From Streptomyces sp. BA2 (GTDB taxonomy: Bacteria > Actinomycetota > Actinomycetes > Streptomycetales > Streptomycetaceae), in NCBI RefSeq assembly GCF_009769735.1, contig NZ_WSRO01000002.1, forward strand, positions 3,980,001 through 4,044,000: DNA of 64,000 bases, given 5' to 3'. This document shows positions 1-9,675 of this stretch, piece after piece. The translations under genes were made by a program, and so were the position numbers. The notes below the pieces were generated by a model. The model worked only from the letters and a program-made list of their open reading frames with translations. It was not told where the DNA came from and ran no database searches. Position 1 is the first letter of the stretch, and every line of letters starts with the position of its first letter.

Positions 1-359
1 TCGGCGAGTACCTCCTCCAGGCGGCGCAGGACCAGCTCCGCCTCGCGATGCGTGCGCTCCCCCTCCGCCGTGCGCCGGATGAGCCGCTGCCGGCCCGACG
101 ACGGGTCGGGGACCTGCTCCAGGAGACCGGCGGCGACCAGGCCGTGCACCGCCTGGTGTGCGGTCTGCCGGGTGACGCCCATGCGGCGGGCCAGCTCGGA
201 GACCGTCGTGCCCTCCTCGTCGAGTACGGCGAAGAGGCCCGCCTGGGTGGGCGAGACATGGATCTCCCCCGCCTCCTCCAGGGTCGCGAGGAGCGCGTCC
301 TCGAACCAGCGCCGGGCGTCGCCGAGGAGCTGGGGGAGGTTACGGCCGGTGGCGTGCAT
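1..359 (-). CDS. MarR-family transcriptional regulator, C-terminus outside window
   Basis: The ATG is at 359 on the minus strand and the frame runs off the left edge, leaving about 119 residues. A winged-helix segment is visible: an amphipathic N-terminus, then ELARRMGVTRQTAHQAVHGL as the recognition helix region, then the wing with DPSSGRQRLI. This order and the D-x-R-x-R-like wing are typical of MarR regulators that sense small phenolics. It is divergent from the cupin gene at 461, and a perfect palindrome sits between them. I infer that it represses the cupin/esterase pair and itself. The ligand is unknown; a flavonol or phenolic acid would fit the neighbours. Confidence 0.8.
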   Translation of the reverse strand, partial: MHATGRNLPQLLGDARRWFEDALLATLEEAGEIHVSPTQAGLFAVLDEEGTTVSELARRMGVTRQTAHQAVHGLVAAGLLEQVPDPSSGRQRLIRRTAEGERTHREAELVLRRLEEVLA

Positions 360-410
360 GCCGTGAGCCTATGGGTTCTGGGCCGGCGCTTGCCCGTCGT
401 GGACTCATTA

Positions 411-427
411 TGTCAGGCTACCTGACA
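411..427. promoter_or_regulatory. Perfect inverted repeat, candidate MarR operator
   Basis: The sequence TGTCAGG-CTA-CCTGACA has two perfect 7-bp arms around a 3-bp centre. It lies 52 bp upstream of the regulator start and 34 bp upstream of the cupin start, in the only shared promoter region. Size and position fit a MarR dimer site controlling both directions. Confidence 0.7.
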
Positions 428-460
428 ATCCACGCGTCACTCCGCACCCCCGGGAGAGCC

Positions 461-1018
461 ATGACCATCGAGTACGCCACCCGCCACCGGCGCTCCTCAC
501 GCATCCCCGCCGAACCGGGCAAGCCCTACGTCATCGAGAAGGGCGAGGGCGACCGTGCTCATCTGTTCGGCGACCTGATCACCATCTACGCGGGCGGCGA
601 GCAGACCGAGAACGGCTTCAACTTCTTCACCGTCGAGGGCCCCAGGGGCAACGTCATCCCGGCCCACCTGCACCCCGACACGTACGAGGTCTTCTACGTC
701 ACCCAGGGCGCCGTCCGCCTGTTCGTCGAGGACCTGGAGGGCGAGCAGCAGGAGAAGCTCCTCACCCCCGGCGACTTCGGCTTCGTACCCAAGAACTGTC
801 CGCACGCCTACCGCATGGAGCGCCACCACAGCCAGGTCGTCGGCGTCGCCGCGGGGCCCGGCGGCACCTTCGAGCGGTTCTTCGAGAACCTCGGGGCGCC
901 TGCCGAAGGGCTCGGGCTGCCGCGCGAGCCCGTCGTACCCACGCCGGACAAGTTCGCCACCGTCCCCGAGCGGTACGACGTGCGCTTCCTGCCCGAGCAC
1001 CAGTGGCGCACCCGGTGA
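461..1018 (+). CDS. queD: Monocupin quercetin 2,3-dioxygenase (flavonol 2,4-dioxygenase)
   Basis: The 185-residue protein closely resembles, from memory, the Streptomyces monocupin quercetinase QueD (about 186 residues). That enzyme opens the flavonol ring with O2, releasing CO or equivalent and leaving a depside ester. Metal ligands of the cupin motif are visible: His69 and His71 and Glu76 in PAHLHPDTYE, and His115 in NCPHAY. The ATG at 461 follows GGGAG with good spacing. In-frame codons upstream cross the operator and are unlikely to be used. The stop overlaps the next start (GTGA), so the esterase is translationally coupled. Related cupins can have other substrates, so flavonol activity is a family-based call. 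Confidence 0.85.
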   Translation: MTIEYATRHRRSSRIPAEPGKPYVIEKGEGDRAHLFGDLITIYAGGEQTENGFNFFTVEGPRGNVIPAHLHPDTYEVFYVTQGAVRLFVEDLEGEQQEKLLTPGDFGFVPKNCPHAYRMERHHSQVVGVAAGPGGTFERFFENLGAPAEGLGLPREPVVPTPDKFATVPERYDVRFLPEHQWRTR

Positions 1019-1872
1019 GTGGAGAGCTGCGGGCGCTGATCGCCGCGCCCCACCCGGACGTCGCGCCGCTCCCGGCACCGGATCCGCGGGTCCTTCGCGG
1101 CATCCCGTACGGGGAGGTCGACGGCGGCCGTCCGCTGGAGCTCGACCTCTGGCTGCCGGAGGCCGGACACGGGCCCGCCCCGCTCGTCCTGTTCGTGCAC
1201 GGCGGCGCCTGGCGGCGAGGGCGCCGTGACGACATGGGGCTGCGGACCCGGCACTGGAATCCCGGTCCGCTCGCGCGCATCGCGGCAGCGGGCTTCGCGG
1301 TGGCCTGCGTCGACTACCGGCTCAGCGGCGAGGCGCGTTTCCCCGCCCCGCTCGACGACCTGCGGGCCGCGCTGCGCTGGCTGGAGCTGCGGGCGCCAGA
1401 GCTCGGCGTCGACACCGCGCGGACCGTGGTGTGGGGCGAGTCCGCGGGCGGGCACCTGGCCTCGCTCCTGGCGCTCGACCCCGAGGTCTCGGCCACCGGC
1501 GCGGTGATCTGGTACGCCCCGAGCGACCTGACCGTCCCCCGCGGCCCGTTCGACCCGCTGAGCGCCGCGACCCCGGAGGCCCTGCTGCTCGGCGCGGCCC
1601 CCGCCACGGTGCCCGACCTCGCCCGCGCGGCCAGCCCCGTCGCCCGGGTCCACCGCGACGCCCCGCCGTTCCTCCTGGTCCACGGCGAGCAGGACACGAT
1701 GGTCCCGGCCTCGCACAGCGAGGCGCTGGCCGCCAGGCTGCGGGAGGTGGGTGTTCACGTCGAGCTGCGTACGGTGCCGGGCGCCGACCACGGCTGGTAC
1801 GGCGCGCCTGACGAGGCGGTGGAGGACGTCTTCGCCCGCTCGCTGCGGTTCGCGCAGGGGCTCGTCAGCTGA
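1015..1872 (+). CDS. Alpha/beta hydrolase (carboxylesterase, HSL-like)
   Basis: About 285 residues when started at the GTG that overlaps the cupin stop; another GTG lies 12 bp upstream. It shows the oxyanion motif HGGAW, the nucleophile elbow GESAG, a late Asp in HGEQDTMVP and the catalytic His in GADHGWYG. There is no signal peptide, so it should be cytoplasmic. Tight coupling to a quercetinase suggests that it hydrolyses the depside ester made by ring cleavage, giving a protocatechuate-type acid and a phloroglucinol acid. That role is inference; hydrolases of this type are substrate-broad. A strong hairpin follows directly. Confidence 0.8.
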   Translation: MSGELRALIAAPHPDVAPLPAPDPRVLRGIPYGEVDGGRPLELDLWLPEAGHGPAPLVLFVHGGAWRRGRRDDMGLRTRHWNPGPLARIAAAGFAVACVDYRLSGEARFPAPLDDLRAALRWLELRAPELGVDTARTVVWGESAGGHLASLLALDPEVSATGAVIWYAPSDLTVPRGPFDPLSAATPEALLLGAAPATVPDLARAASPVARVHRDAPPFLLVHGEQDTMVPASHSEALAARLREVGVHVELRTVPGADHGWYGAPDEAVEDVFARSLRFAQGLVS

Positions 1873-1879
1873 AGCAATG

Positions 1880-1917
1880 CGAAGGGCGGGGCGGCCGACC
1901 GGCCGCCCCGCCCTTCG
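1880..1917. terminator. Bidirectional intrinsic terminator
   Basis: A perfect 17-bp G+C stem (1880-1896 with 1901-1917) closes a 4-nt loop between two convergent genes. Confidence 0.85.
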
Positions 1918-1932
1918 TCTCAAGTGCCGTCC

Positions 1933-3126
1933 TCAGCCGTCCAGTTGCTGAAGCGTCGCGTTCGACGGGCCGCGCCGGGACTGCTCGTCGCGCGCCACGT
2001 CTTCCGCCGCACCCAGTACGCGGACCGCGTTCTGCCACGTCAGCTTGGCCAGGTCCGGCTTCGACCAGCCGCGGGTCAGGAGCTCCGCGATCAGGTTCGG
2101 GTAGCCCGCGACGTCGTCGAGGCCGTCCGGGGTGAACGCCGTGCCGTCGTAGTCACCGCCGATGCCGATGTGGTCGATGCCCGCGACCTCGCGCATGTGG
2201 TCGAGATGGTCGGCGACCGTCGCGGCCGTGGCCACGGGGCGCGGCGTCGACTCCTCGAAGGCCGCGTGGACCTTCATCGCTTCCGGCTTCGTGTCCAGGT
2301 GGTGGAAGCCGTGCGCCCGCATGTTCTCGTCGGCCGCCGCGGTCCAGTCGACTGCCGCCTGGAGAACGAACTTCGGCACGAACGTGACCATCGCGACGCC
2401 GCCGTTCGCGGGCAGCCGCTCCAGGACGTCGTCCGGGATGTTGCGCGGGTGGTCGCACACCGCGCGCGACGAGGAGTGCGAGAAGATCACCGGCGCCACG
2501 GAGGTGTCCAGGGCCGCCCGCATCGTCGTCGCCGCCACGTGGGAGAGGTCCACGAGCATGCCGCTGCGGTTCATCTCGCGGACCACCTCGTGACCGAAGG
2601 CCGACAGGCCCCCGACCCCCGGCTCGTCCGTCGCCGAGTCCGCCCACGCGATGTTGTCGTTGTGCGTCAGCGTCATGTAGCGGACGCCGAGCGCGTGCAA
2701 CGCCCGCAGTGTGGCAAGGGAGTTGTTGATGGAGTGGCCGCCCTCGGCGCCCATCAGGGACGCGATGCGGCCCTCGGCCCGCGCCTCCTCCATGTCCGCG
2801 GCCGTCAGCGCGCGCCGCAGGTCCTTGGGGTAGCGCGTGAGCAACTGGTCGACGCAGTCGATCTGCTCGAGCGTCGCGCTCACCGCCGCGTCGCCCGTCA
2901 GGTCCGTGCGGACGTACACCGACCAGAACTGCGCACCGACCCCGCCTGCCCGCAGGCGCGCGATGTCCGTGTGGAGGTGGCCCGTCTGGTCGGCGGCGAT
3001 GTCGAGGCGGTCTATGTCGTAACCCGCCTTCTCGCGCAGGGCCCAGGGCAGGTCGTTGTGGCCGTCGACCACCGGGAAGTCGGCGAGGAAGGCGCGGGCA
3101 TCGTCCAGTGAGGTCATGCCGCTCAC
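1933..3126 (-). CDS. Membrane dipeptidase, peptidase family M19
   Basis: This 397-residue zinc peptidase of the renal dipeptidase family hydrolyses dipeptides, often with broad or D-residue specificity. Visible metal-site motifs are DGHNDLPW near residue 22, LMGAEGGHS around 125, VDLSH near 195, FSHSSSRAV near 215 and GIGGDYDG near 280. The GTG at 3126 overlaps the purE stop as GTGA; an ATG at 3117 is a possible internal start. It is the last gene of an operon with purK and purE. No signal peptide is seen, so a cytoplasmic peptide-salvage role is likely despite the family name. Confidence 0.9.
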   Translation of the reverse strand: MSGMTSLDDARAFLADFPVVDGHNDLPWALREKAGYDIDRLDIAADQTGHLHTDIARLRAGGVGAQFWSVYVRTDLTGDAAVSATLEQIDCVDQLLTRYPKDLRRALTAADMEEARAEGRIASLMGAEGGHSINNSLATLRALHALGVRYMTLTHNDNIAWADSATDEPGVGGLSAFGHEVVREMNRSGMLVDLSHVAATTMRAALDTSVAPVIFSHSSSRAVCDHPRNIPDDVLERLPANGGVAMVTFVPKFVLQAAVDWTAAADENMRAHGFHHLDTKPEAMKVHAAFEESTPRPVATAATVADHLDHMREVAGIDHIGIGGDYDGTAFTPDGLDDVAGYPNLIAELLTRGWSKPDLAKLTWQNAVRVLGAAEDVARDEQSRRGPSNATLQQLDG

Positions 3127-3665
3127 TTTCCCGAGCCGAAGCCGAAGCCGGAACCCATGCTTTCGACCTTGCTACGGAGCCGCTTGCCCTTCTCCGTGGC
3201 CTGTTCGTTCAGCTCCTGCTGGAACTCCCGCATACGGCCGAGGAGTTCGGGGTCGTGCGCGGCCAGGATGCGTGCCGCGAGGAGACCCGCGTTGCGCGCG
3301 CCGCCCACCGAGACCGTCGCCACGGGCACGCCCGCGGGCATCTGCACGATGGACAGGAGCGAGTCCATGCCGTCGAGGTACTTGAGCGGGACGGGCACTC
3401 CGATCACCGGCAGCGGCGTCAGCGACGCCAGCATGCCGGGCAGGTGCGCGGCGCCGCCGGCCCCCGCGATGATCGCCTTGAGGCCGCGGTCCGCCGCTTC
3501 CTCGCCGTACGCGACCATCTCGCGCGGCATGCGGTGCGCCGACACGACGTCGACCTCGTAAGGGATCTCGAACTCGTCGAGGGCCTTGGCCGCGGCCTCC
3601 ATGACCGGCCAGTCGGAGTCCGAGCCCATGACAATGCCAACCACAGGTCCTACAGGTGCGGTCAT
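3123..3665 (-). CDS. purE: N5-carboxyaminoimidazole ribonucleotide mutase
   Basis: Class I PurE of 180 residues, which moves the carboxyl group of N5-CAIR to give CAIR in purine synthesis. The family core is clear: [13 protein letters not shown] near the N-terminus, VVSAHRMP with the catalytic His, and [12 protein letters not shown]. The ATG at 3665 overlaps the purK stop as ATGA, and the stop overlaps the dipeptidase start, so all three are translationally coupled. A glycine/phenylalanine-rich tail ([10 protein letters not shown]) extends the C-terminus and is not part of the conserved fold. Confidence 0.95.
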   Translation of the reverse strand: MTAPVGPVVGIVMGSDSDWPVMEAAAKALDEFEIPYEVDVVSAHRMPREMVAYGEEAADRGLKAIIAGAGGAAHLPGMLASLTPLPVIGVPVPLKYLDGMDSLLSIVQMPAGVPVATVSVGGARNAGLLAARILAAHDPELLGRMREFQQELNEQATEKGKRLRSKVESMGSGFGFGSGK

Positions 3666-4813
3666 TCCGTGATCGTTCCTCTGAGATAGCCGGCCGCGTG
3701 ACGCGCGCGCTCCAGCACGTCGTCCAGGTCGTCGCCGTAGGTGTTGACGTGGCCGACCTTGCGTCCGGGCTTCACGTCCTTGCCATACATGTGGATCTTC
3801 AACTGCGGGTCGCGCGCCATGCAGTGCAGGTACGCCTGGTACATGTCCGGATAGTCGCCGCCCAGGACATTGGCCATGACCGTCCACTTCGCCCGCGGGC
3901 GCGGGTCGCCGAGGGGCAGGTCGAGCACCGCGCGGACGTGGTTCGCGAACTGGGACGTGATCGCACCGTCCTGCGTCCAGTGGCCCGAGTTGTGCGGGCG
4001 CATCGCCAGTTCGTTCACGAGGATGCGGCCGTCGCGCGTCTCGAAGAGCTCGACCGCGAGGTGGCCGACCACGTCGAGCTCCTTGGCGACGCGCAGGGCC
4101 AGTTCCTGCGCCTTCCCCGCGAGGTCTTCCGAGAGGCCGGGAGCGGGGGCGATCACCGTGTCGCAGACGCCGTCGACCTGCTGCGACTCGACGACGGGGT
4201 AGGCCACGGCCTGGCCGTGCGGCGAGCGGACGACGTTCGCCGCGAGCTCCCGTACGAAATCGACCTTCTCCTCGGCCAGTACGGGGACACCGGCCCGGAA
4301 GGGGTCTTCGGCGTCCTCGACGGAACGTACGAACCACACCCCCTTCCCGTCATAGCCGCCACGCACCGTCTTGAGGATCACGGGGAAGCCGTCGCCCTCC
4401 GAAGAGCCTTCGGCCGCGAAGGCCGCCACGTCGGCCGGATCGCGCACGATCCGGTGGCGTGGACACGGCACGCCGATCTCCGTGAGCTTCTCGCGCATCA
4501 CGCCCTTGTCCTGGGCGTGCACCAGCGCGTCGGGCCCCGGACGCACGGGGATGCCGTCCGCCTCCAGGGCCCGTAGATGCTCGGTGGGTACGTGTTCGTG
4601 ATCAAAAGTGATCACGTCGCAGCCCCTCGCGAACTCACGCAGCGTGTCGAGGTCGCGATAGTCGCCGATGACGACATCGCTGACGACCTGCGCCGCGGAG
4701 TCCTGAGGGGTGTCACTGAGGAGCTTGAATTTCAGGCCGAGGGGGATGCCCGCCTCGTGGGTCATGCGGGCGAGCTGACCGCCGCCGACCATGCCGACTA
4801 CCGGGAACGTCAC
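3662..4813 (-). CDS. purK: N5-carboxyaminoimidazole ribonucleotide synthase
   Basis: ATP-grasp enzyme of 383 residues that makes N5-CAIR from AIR, ATP and bicarbonate, supplying PurE. It begins [17 protein letters not shown], which holds the N-terminal glycine-rich loop. The ATP-grasp part shows [14 protein letters not shown], and the metal/phosphate region [14 protein letters not shown]. The GTG at 4813 is chosen because GGGGG precedes it and the motif follows at once; a longer in-frame extension reaches 4888 but lacks conservation features. It is the first gene of the purK-purE-dipeptidase operon, divergent from the GtrA-like gene. Confidence 0.95.
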   Translation of the reverse strand: MTFPVVGMVGGGQLARMTHEAGIPLGLKFKLLSDTPQDSAAQVVSDVVIGDYRDLDTLREFARGCDVITFDHEHVPTEHLRALEADGIPVRPGPDALVHAQDKGVMREKLTEIGVPCPRHRIVRDPADVAAFAAEGSSEGDGFPVILKTVRGGYDGKGVWFVRSVEDAEDPFRAGVPVLAEEKVDFVRELAANVVRSPHGQAVAYPVVESQQVDGVCDTVIAPAPGLSEDLAGKAQELALRVAKELDVVGHLAVELFETRDGRILVNELAMRPHNSGHWTQDGAITSQFANHVRAVLDLPLGDPRPRAKWTVMANVLGGDYPDMYQAYLHCMARDPQLKIHMYGKDVKPGRKVGHVNTYGDDLDDVLERARHAAGYLRGTITE

Positions 4814-5031
4814 ACCCCCAGGGTATCGGCCTGTATCGGCCACCTCGGAACGGCCGGTTTCCGCGCACCGCACGGGCTCTCCCGTCACAGAGCCGCCACA
4901 GTGTGGAGGCGTCCCCGCGCGACGGACGGGGGTCGCTGGTTAGCATGGCTGGGTTGACGCGACCGAATCACCACATACGTCGACGAGGACGAGACCGGAA
5001 CGAATCGACGACGGGGGTTGGGGCGACCACC

Positions 5032-5571
5032 ATGACGGAACGTGGCGCACTACGGGTGCGACTGGAGCAGCTCGCGCGCGAAGTGGCCAAGTTCGGTGCC
5101 GTGGGGGCGCTGGGCACGCTGGTGAATTTCAGCGTCTCCAACCTGCTGTGGCACACGACGGACCTACAGGCCGTGCGCGCGAACGTGATCGCCACCGTCG
5201 TCGCCATCGCCTTCAACTACGTGGGCTTCCGTTACTTCACGTACAGGGACCGTGACAAGACCTCCCGCACCAAGGAGCTCACGCTGTTCCTGGCCTTCAG
5301 CGCGGTCGGCCTGGTGATCGAGAACGGCGTCCTGTACGCGGCGATCTACGGCTTCGACTGGGACAGCCCGCTGCAGCGCAACATCTTCAAGTTCGTGGGC
5401 ATCGGCATCGCCACCTGCTTCCGCTTCTGGTCCTACCGCACCTGGGTGTTCAAGGCGCTGCCCGCGCGGGAGACCGTCGCCCGTGCGGAATCGTTCCTGG
5501 AGGGCGGCTCCAGCGGCTCCACGGTGGCGCCGCCCACCCCGAAGCGTCCTGCCGGGCGGGGCACGCACTAG
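5032..5571 (+). CDS. GtrA-like membrane protein
   Basis: A 179-residue protein with four predicted membrane helices, starting VAKFGAVGALGTLVNFSVSN. GtrA/DPMS-type proteins help flip or modify polyprenyl-linked sugars for cell-envelope glycans. The conserved pattern of an N-terminal KFGxVG, a central NYxxxRxFTYRD and a final FRFWSYRTWVF is present. The start ATG at 5032 is 12 residues before the first helix. The tail after residue 145 is Ser/Thr/Pro-rich and cytoplasmic or disordered. No glycosyltransferase partner is adjacent, so the substrate cannot be named. Confidence 0.85.
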   Translation: MTERGALRVRLEQLAREVAKFGAVGALGTLVNFSVSNLLWHTTDLQAVRANVIATVVAIAFNYVGFRYFTYRDRDKTSRTKELTLFLAFSAVGLVIENGVLYAAIYGFDWDSPLQRNIFKFVGIGIATCFRFWSYRTWVFKALPARETVARAESFLEGGSSGSTVAPPTPKRPAGRGTH

Positions 5572-5577
5572 CCCCGT

Positions 5578-6855
5578 CTAGCGCACCGTGTCCGCGTGCT
5601 CCCGGTCGCGCTTCTGTGGCGGCGTACGCGACAGGAAGAGACCGAAGACCGGCGGCTTGGTCTGGAGCATCTCCAGGCGGCCGCCGTCCGCCTCGGCCAG
5701 ATCCCGGGCGACCGCGAGGCCGATGCCCGTCGAGTTGCGGCCGCTGATGGTGCGCTCGAAGATCCGCGCGCCGAGGTCGGCGGGGACGCCCGGCCCTTCG
5801 TCGGTGATCTCGATGACCGTCTGGGTGCCCGTGACGCGGGTCCGCAGGGCGACGGTGCCGCCGCCGTGCATGAGCGAGTTCTCGATGAGCGCGGCGAGGA
5901 CCTGCGCGACCGCCCCCGGAGTGCCCACGGCCCGCAGATGCCGCTTGCCCGAGCTGACGATGGCACGGCCCGCGCTGCGGTAGGCCGGGCGCCACTCCTC
6001 CAGCTGCTGTTTGATGACCTCGTCCAGGTCGAAGGAGACGGCGGAGCCGGTGCGCGGGTCACGTGAGTTCGTGAGCAGCCGCTGCACGACGTCGGTGAGG
6101 CGCTCGACCTGCGCGAGCGCGATCGTGGCCTCCTCCTTCACCGTGTCCAGGTCCTCGGTGACGGTGATCTCCTCCAGGCGCATGGAGAGGGCCGTCAGAG
6201 GCGTACGCAGCTGGTGCGAGGCATCGGCGGCGAGCCTGCGCTCGGCGGTCAGCATCCGGGCGATCCGCTCCGCGCTGCCGTCCAGGACGTCCGCGACGCG
6301 GTCGAGCTCCGGCACCCCGTAGCGCTTGTGGCGGGGCCTCGGGTCGCCCGAGCCGAGGCGCTCGGCGGTCTCCGCGAGGTCGGTGAGCGGCGAGGCCAGG
6401 CGGTTGGCCTGGCGTACGGCGAGGAGTACGGCGGCGATGATCGCGAGCAGGGCCACGGCGCCGATGATCAGCAGGGTGCGGCCGACCTCCTGGGTGACCC
6501 TGGTGCGCGGCTCCTCGACGGTGACCTTCTCGCCCTCCTCGCCCTTGGCCGTGTCCTGGATGACGTCGCCGGTGGGGCGGCTGCCGATCTCGATGGGGGC
6601 GCGGCCGGGGATCTCGATGAGGGCGTAGCGGTCGGTGTCGACCGCGGCGACGTCCCGCAGGATCTCGGCGCTGATCCGCTCGTCGCTGATGAGCCGGCTG
6701 TCCACGATGCTGGCGAGGCGGTACGCCTCGGAGGTGACCCGCTCCTGGGCGCTGCTGCTGATGGTCCTCGTCTCCACGATGACGAGGCTCACCCCGAAGA
6801 CCGCGATCACTACGAGGACGACGGCGAGGGTGCTGCTGATCAGTCGGCGGCGCAT
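5578..6855 (-). CDS. Two-component sensor histidine kinase
   Basis: A 425-residue kinase with a membrane helix at about 8-28, an extracytoplasmic sensor segment to about 124, a second helix at about 127-147, a HAMP linker, and the phospho-acceptor His214 in ADASHQLRTPL. The ATPase part has the N box IENSLMHGG, DEGPGVP and a G2 box GIGLAVARDLAEADGG. It autophosphorylates and should pass the phosphate to the response regulator encoded just upstream. The 112-bp gap between the two genes carries a dispersed repeat, so the kinase may be translated less than the regulator. The signal is unknown. Confidence 0.92.
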   Translation of the reverse strand: MRRRLISSTLAVVLVVIAVFGVSLVIVETRTISSSAQERVTSEAYRLASIVDSRLISDERISAEILRDVAAVDTDRYALIEIPGRAPIEIGSRPTGDVIQDTAKGEEGEKVTVEEPRTRVTQEVGRTLLIIGAVALLAIIAAVLLAVRQANRLASPLTDLAETAERLGSGDPRPRHKRYGVPELDRVADVLDGSAERIARMLTAERRLAADASHQLRTPLTALSMRLEEITVTEDLDTVKEEATIALAQVERLTDVVQRLLTNSRDPRTGSAVSFDLDEVIKQQLEEWRPAYRSAGRAIVSSGKRHLRAVGTPGAVAQVLAALIENSLMHGGGTVALRTRVTGTQTVIEITDEGPGVPADLGARIFERTISGRNSTGIGLAVARDLAEADGGRLEMLQTKPPVFGLFLSRTPPQKRDREHADTVR

Positions 6856-6926
6856 TTACTCAGTGTCGCCGATCGAAGCCGCCGTCAGGGGCGGCAGCGG
6901 TTCACTGGCGAGTGCGGCGCCGCTGT

Positions 6927-6967
6927 GGTTGCTCGCGCAGTTCCCCGCGCCCCTGACGGGGCCAACC
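6927..6967. repeat. Dispersed palindromic repeat, family A (copy 1)
   Basis: Contains GCGCAGTTCCCCGCGCCCCT followed by GACGGGG, flanked by GGTTG and CCAACC. It sits between the regulator stop and kinase start. Further copies lie at 10601, 10697 and 31641. From memory, this motif is scattered through many Streptomyces genomes. Confidence 0.75.
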
Positions 6968-7645
6968 TCAGCTTTTCTCGAAGCGGAAGCCCACGCCCCG
7001 CACCGTCGCGATGTACCGCGGATTCGCCGCGTCGTCGCCCAGCTTCTTGCGCAGCCAAGAGATGTGCATGTCCAGGGTCTTGGTGGACGACCACCACGTC
7101 GTGTCCCAGACCTCCCGCATCAGCTGATCGCGGGTCACCACACGGCCCGCGTCACGGACCAGGACCCGGAGCAGGTCGAACTCCTTGGCCGTGAGCTGGA
7201 GCTCCTCCTCGCCCATCCAGGCGCGGTGCGACTCGACGTCGATCCGCACGCCGTGCGTGGCCGGCGCCTGCTGCGGTTCGGCCGCGCCGCGCCGGAGCAG
7301 GGCCCGGACCCGGGCGAGCAGTTCGGCGAGGCGGAAGGGCTTGGTGACGTAGTCGTCGGCGCCCGCGTCGAGGCCGACGACGGTGTCCACCTCGTCGGCG
7401 CGGGCGGTCAGGATGAGGATCGGCGCCGTGTGCCCCTCGGCACGGAGGCGGCGGGCCACCTCCAGGCCGTCCATGCCGGGCAGCCCCAGGTCGAGTACGA
7501 CGAGGTCGACGCTGCTCTGCAGCCCGGCGTCGAGGGCGGTCGGGCCGTCCTCACGCACTTCGACCTCGTACCCCTCCCTGCGCAGGGCACGGGCCAGCGG
7601 CTCCGAGATGGACGCGTCGTCCTCGGCGAGCAGTACACGGGTCAT
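6968..7645 (-). CDS. OmpR/PhoB-family response regulator
   Basis: 225 residues. The receiver domain (1-115) has the acidic pocket AEDD at 7-10, the phospho-acceptor Asp52 in VVLDLGLPGMDG and Lys in DDYVTKPF. The winged-helix effector (about 130-225) ends PRYIATVRGVGFRFE, the hallmark of the OmpR class. It pairs with the downstream kinase. No Shine-Dalgarno sequence precedes the ATG; TACCAT ends 6 nt upstream of it, so a leaderless transcript with a minus-10 box is possible. It is divergent from the POT transporter gene across 476 bp. Confidence 0.93.
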   Translation of the reverse strand: MTRVLLAEDDASISEPLARALRREGYEVEVREDGPTALDAGLQSSVDLVVLDLGLPGMDGLEVARRLRAEGHTAPILILTARADEVDTVVGLDAGADDYVTKPFRLAELLARVRALLRRGAAEPQQAPATHGVRIDVESHRAWMGEEELQLTAKEFDLLRVLVRDAGRVVTRDQLMREVWDTTWWSSTKTLDMHISWLRKKLGDDAANPRYIATVRGVGFRFEKS

Positions 7646-8121
7646 GGGGTGATGGTAGACCGCACCGGAGGACCGTCGTGGGGTGATCGCCCGCTGACGG
7701 TCGACCCCTGCGGCTATGGGGTGCGATCCTGAGGATCACCTTTAAATGTGGCCCGCTGGTTCCGCCGTAACCTGTGATCCATCTCTCAAGTCCTTCCATA
7801 TGCCGCACTGTCGTGGCGTATGGTGACCCAACGCCTGATGCACTACTCAAGGACCTTTGGCCCGCTGTGCGGCCTTAGGTCTCTTTTATGTGCGGGCTGG
7901 CTTCTGTCAGCCTTGAAAGGAATGACCTGTGGTCGGGCCCTGCGCGTGAAGATGCGCCCAGGGCGTGGATCTCGGAGTCGCCGTACCAGCGCCATCCTCG
8001 ACACGGAGCGCGAAACTCCCCCCGGGCGTGGGGGCGTGGACGGTACGACCCCGGTGCCGACCGCCCCCCACCGGGCGCGCACACGCTCTTGCCGCGCGTC
8101 CCGAACCACGAGGATCGACCC
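7646..8121. other. Intergenic region between response regulator and POT transporter
   Basis: 476 bp with no gene I can support. It is less G+C rich around 7740-7920 and must hold both divergent promoters. I see no clear operator or conserved RNA fold. A purine-rich ribosome site (GAGGA) lies just before the transporter ATG. Confidence 0.6.
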
Positions 8122-9648
8122 ATGGCGTCCAGCCTGACGAAGGACTCCGCCGGTACCCCTGGCACTGAGAAGACCTTCTTCGGCCACCCCCGCGGACTGG
8201 CCACACTCTTCATGACCGAGATGTGGGAGCGCTTCTCCTACTACGGCATGCGCGCTCTGCTCGTGCTCTACCTGGTCTCCGGCGGCGCCGACGCGGCTAC
8301 CGGCAGCCAGGGCGGCGGCCTCGCCTACACCGCGGCGACCGCCACGGCCATCTACTCCGTCTACGTGGCCATGGTCTATCTCATGGCCATGCCCGGGGGC
8401 TGGATCGGCGACCGCGTCTGGGGCGCCCGCAAGACCGTGGCCATCGCGAGCATCGTGATCGTCGCCGGTCACGTGTGCCTGGCCCTGCCCAGCTCGGCGA
8501 TGTTCTTCGTCGGCCTGGCCCTGGTGGCGGTCGGCTCGGGCCTGCTGAAGGCCAACATCTCGACGATGGTCGGCCAGCTCTACAGCGACCCGAAGGACCT
8601 CCGCCGCGACGGTGGCTTCACCATCTTCTACATGGGCATCAACCTCGGTGCCTTCGCCGCCCCCTTCGCCATCGGCATTCTCGGCGAGAAGGTCAACTGG
8701 CACCTGGGCTTCGGCCTGGCCGCCATCGGTATGGCGCTCGGCGCGATCCAGTTCATGATCGGCTCCCGCCACCTGTCCGCGGAGAGCAGCAAGGTCCCGA
8801 ACCCGCTGTCCGCCGACGAGAAGCGCGGCGTCATCGTCAAGACGCTGGCGGCCGTCGCCGTGATCGCGGCGTTCTACCTCCTCGTGAGCTTCACCGACGT
8901 CTACCGGCTCACCCTCAACTGGGCGCTGCTCCCGATCACCGTGGCCGGTCTGCTGATCCCGATCGCGGTACTGGTCAAGATCAAGCGGGACAAGGAGCTC
9001 AACACCGAAGAGCAGACGAAGATGACGGCGTTCATCTGGTTCTTCGTGGCCGCCGCGATCTTCTGGATGATCTTCGACCAGGGCGCGTCGACGCTGTCCC
9101 TCTTCGGTGACTCCCACACCTCCCGGGACATCTTCGGCTGGGAGATGCCGAACACCCTGTTCCAGTCGCTGAACCCGGGCTTCATCATGCTGCTCGCCCC
9201 GGTCTTCGCCGCCCTCTGGATCGCGCTCGCCCGCCGCAATCGCGAGCCCAGCACCATCGTGAAGTTCTCCTTCGCCCTGGTGATGGCCGGCGCCTCGTTC
9301 TTCGTGTTCCTCGTCCCGATGGGCACGGCCACCGGCGACACGAAGGTCACCATGTGGTGGCTGGTGCTGATCTTCCTGATGCACACGGTCGCCGAGCTGT
9401 GCCTGTCCCCGGTGGGCCTGTCGCTGACCACGAAGATGGCGCCCGCGAAGTACGCCTCCCAGATGATGGGTGTCTTCTTCCTCGCCGTCACCGCCGGTGA
9501 CAGCGTGACCGGCATGCTCGCCATCGCCGGGGTCGACCTCAACGGCCGGGGCATGGTCGCCCTGGAGGCCACGGCAGCGGTGCTCGCCGGCTTCTCGGTC
9601 TACATGGCCCGCAAGAAGGTCAGCGCGCTCATGGGCGACGTGCGCTGA
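8122..9648 (+). CDS. POT-family proton-coupled oligopeptide transporter
   Basis: A 508-residue membrane protein. Near the N-terminus it carries the POT/PTR2 signature EMWERFSYYGMRALLVLYL, the ExxER proton-coupling motif. A second family block, FTIFYMGINLGAFAAP, lies around residue 175. About 14 helices are expected, with hydrophobic segments spread over the whole length. It imports di- and tripeptides with protons. ATG at 8122 follows GAGGATCGACCC. It has its own terminator and stands alone; divergence from the two-component genes suggests but does not prove regulation by them. Confidence 0.93.
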   Translation: MASSLTKDSAGTPGTEKTFFGHPRGLATLFMTEMWERFSYYGMRALLVLYLVSGGADAATGSQGGGLAYTAATATAIYSVYVAMVYLMAMPGGWIGDRVWGARKTVAIASIVIVAGHVCLALPSSAMFFVGLALVAVGSGLLKANISTMVGQLYSDPKDLRRDGGFTIFYMGINLGAFAAPFAIGILGEKVNWHLGFGLAAIGMALGAIQFMIGSRHLSAESSKVPNPLSADEKRGVIVKTLAAVAVIAAFYLLVSFTDVYRLTLNWALLPITVAGLLIPIAVLVKIKRDKELNTEEQTKMTAFIWFFVAAAIFWMIFDQGASTLSLFGDSHTSRDIFGWEMPNTLFQSLNPGFIMLLAPVFAALWIALARRNREPSTIVKFSFALVMAGASFFVFLVPMGTATGDTKVTMWWLVLIFLMHTVAELCLSPVGLSLTTKMAPAKYASQMMGVFFLAVTAGDSVTGMLAIAGVDLNGRGMVALEATAAVLAGFSVYMARKKVSALMGDVR

Positions 9649-9675
9649 CCCGCACACACCCACGCTCGAACTGAG

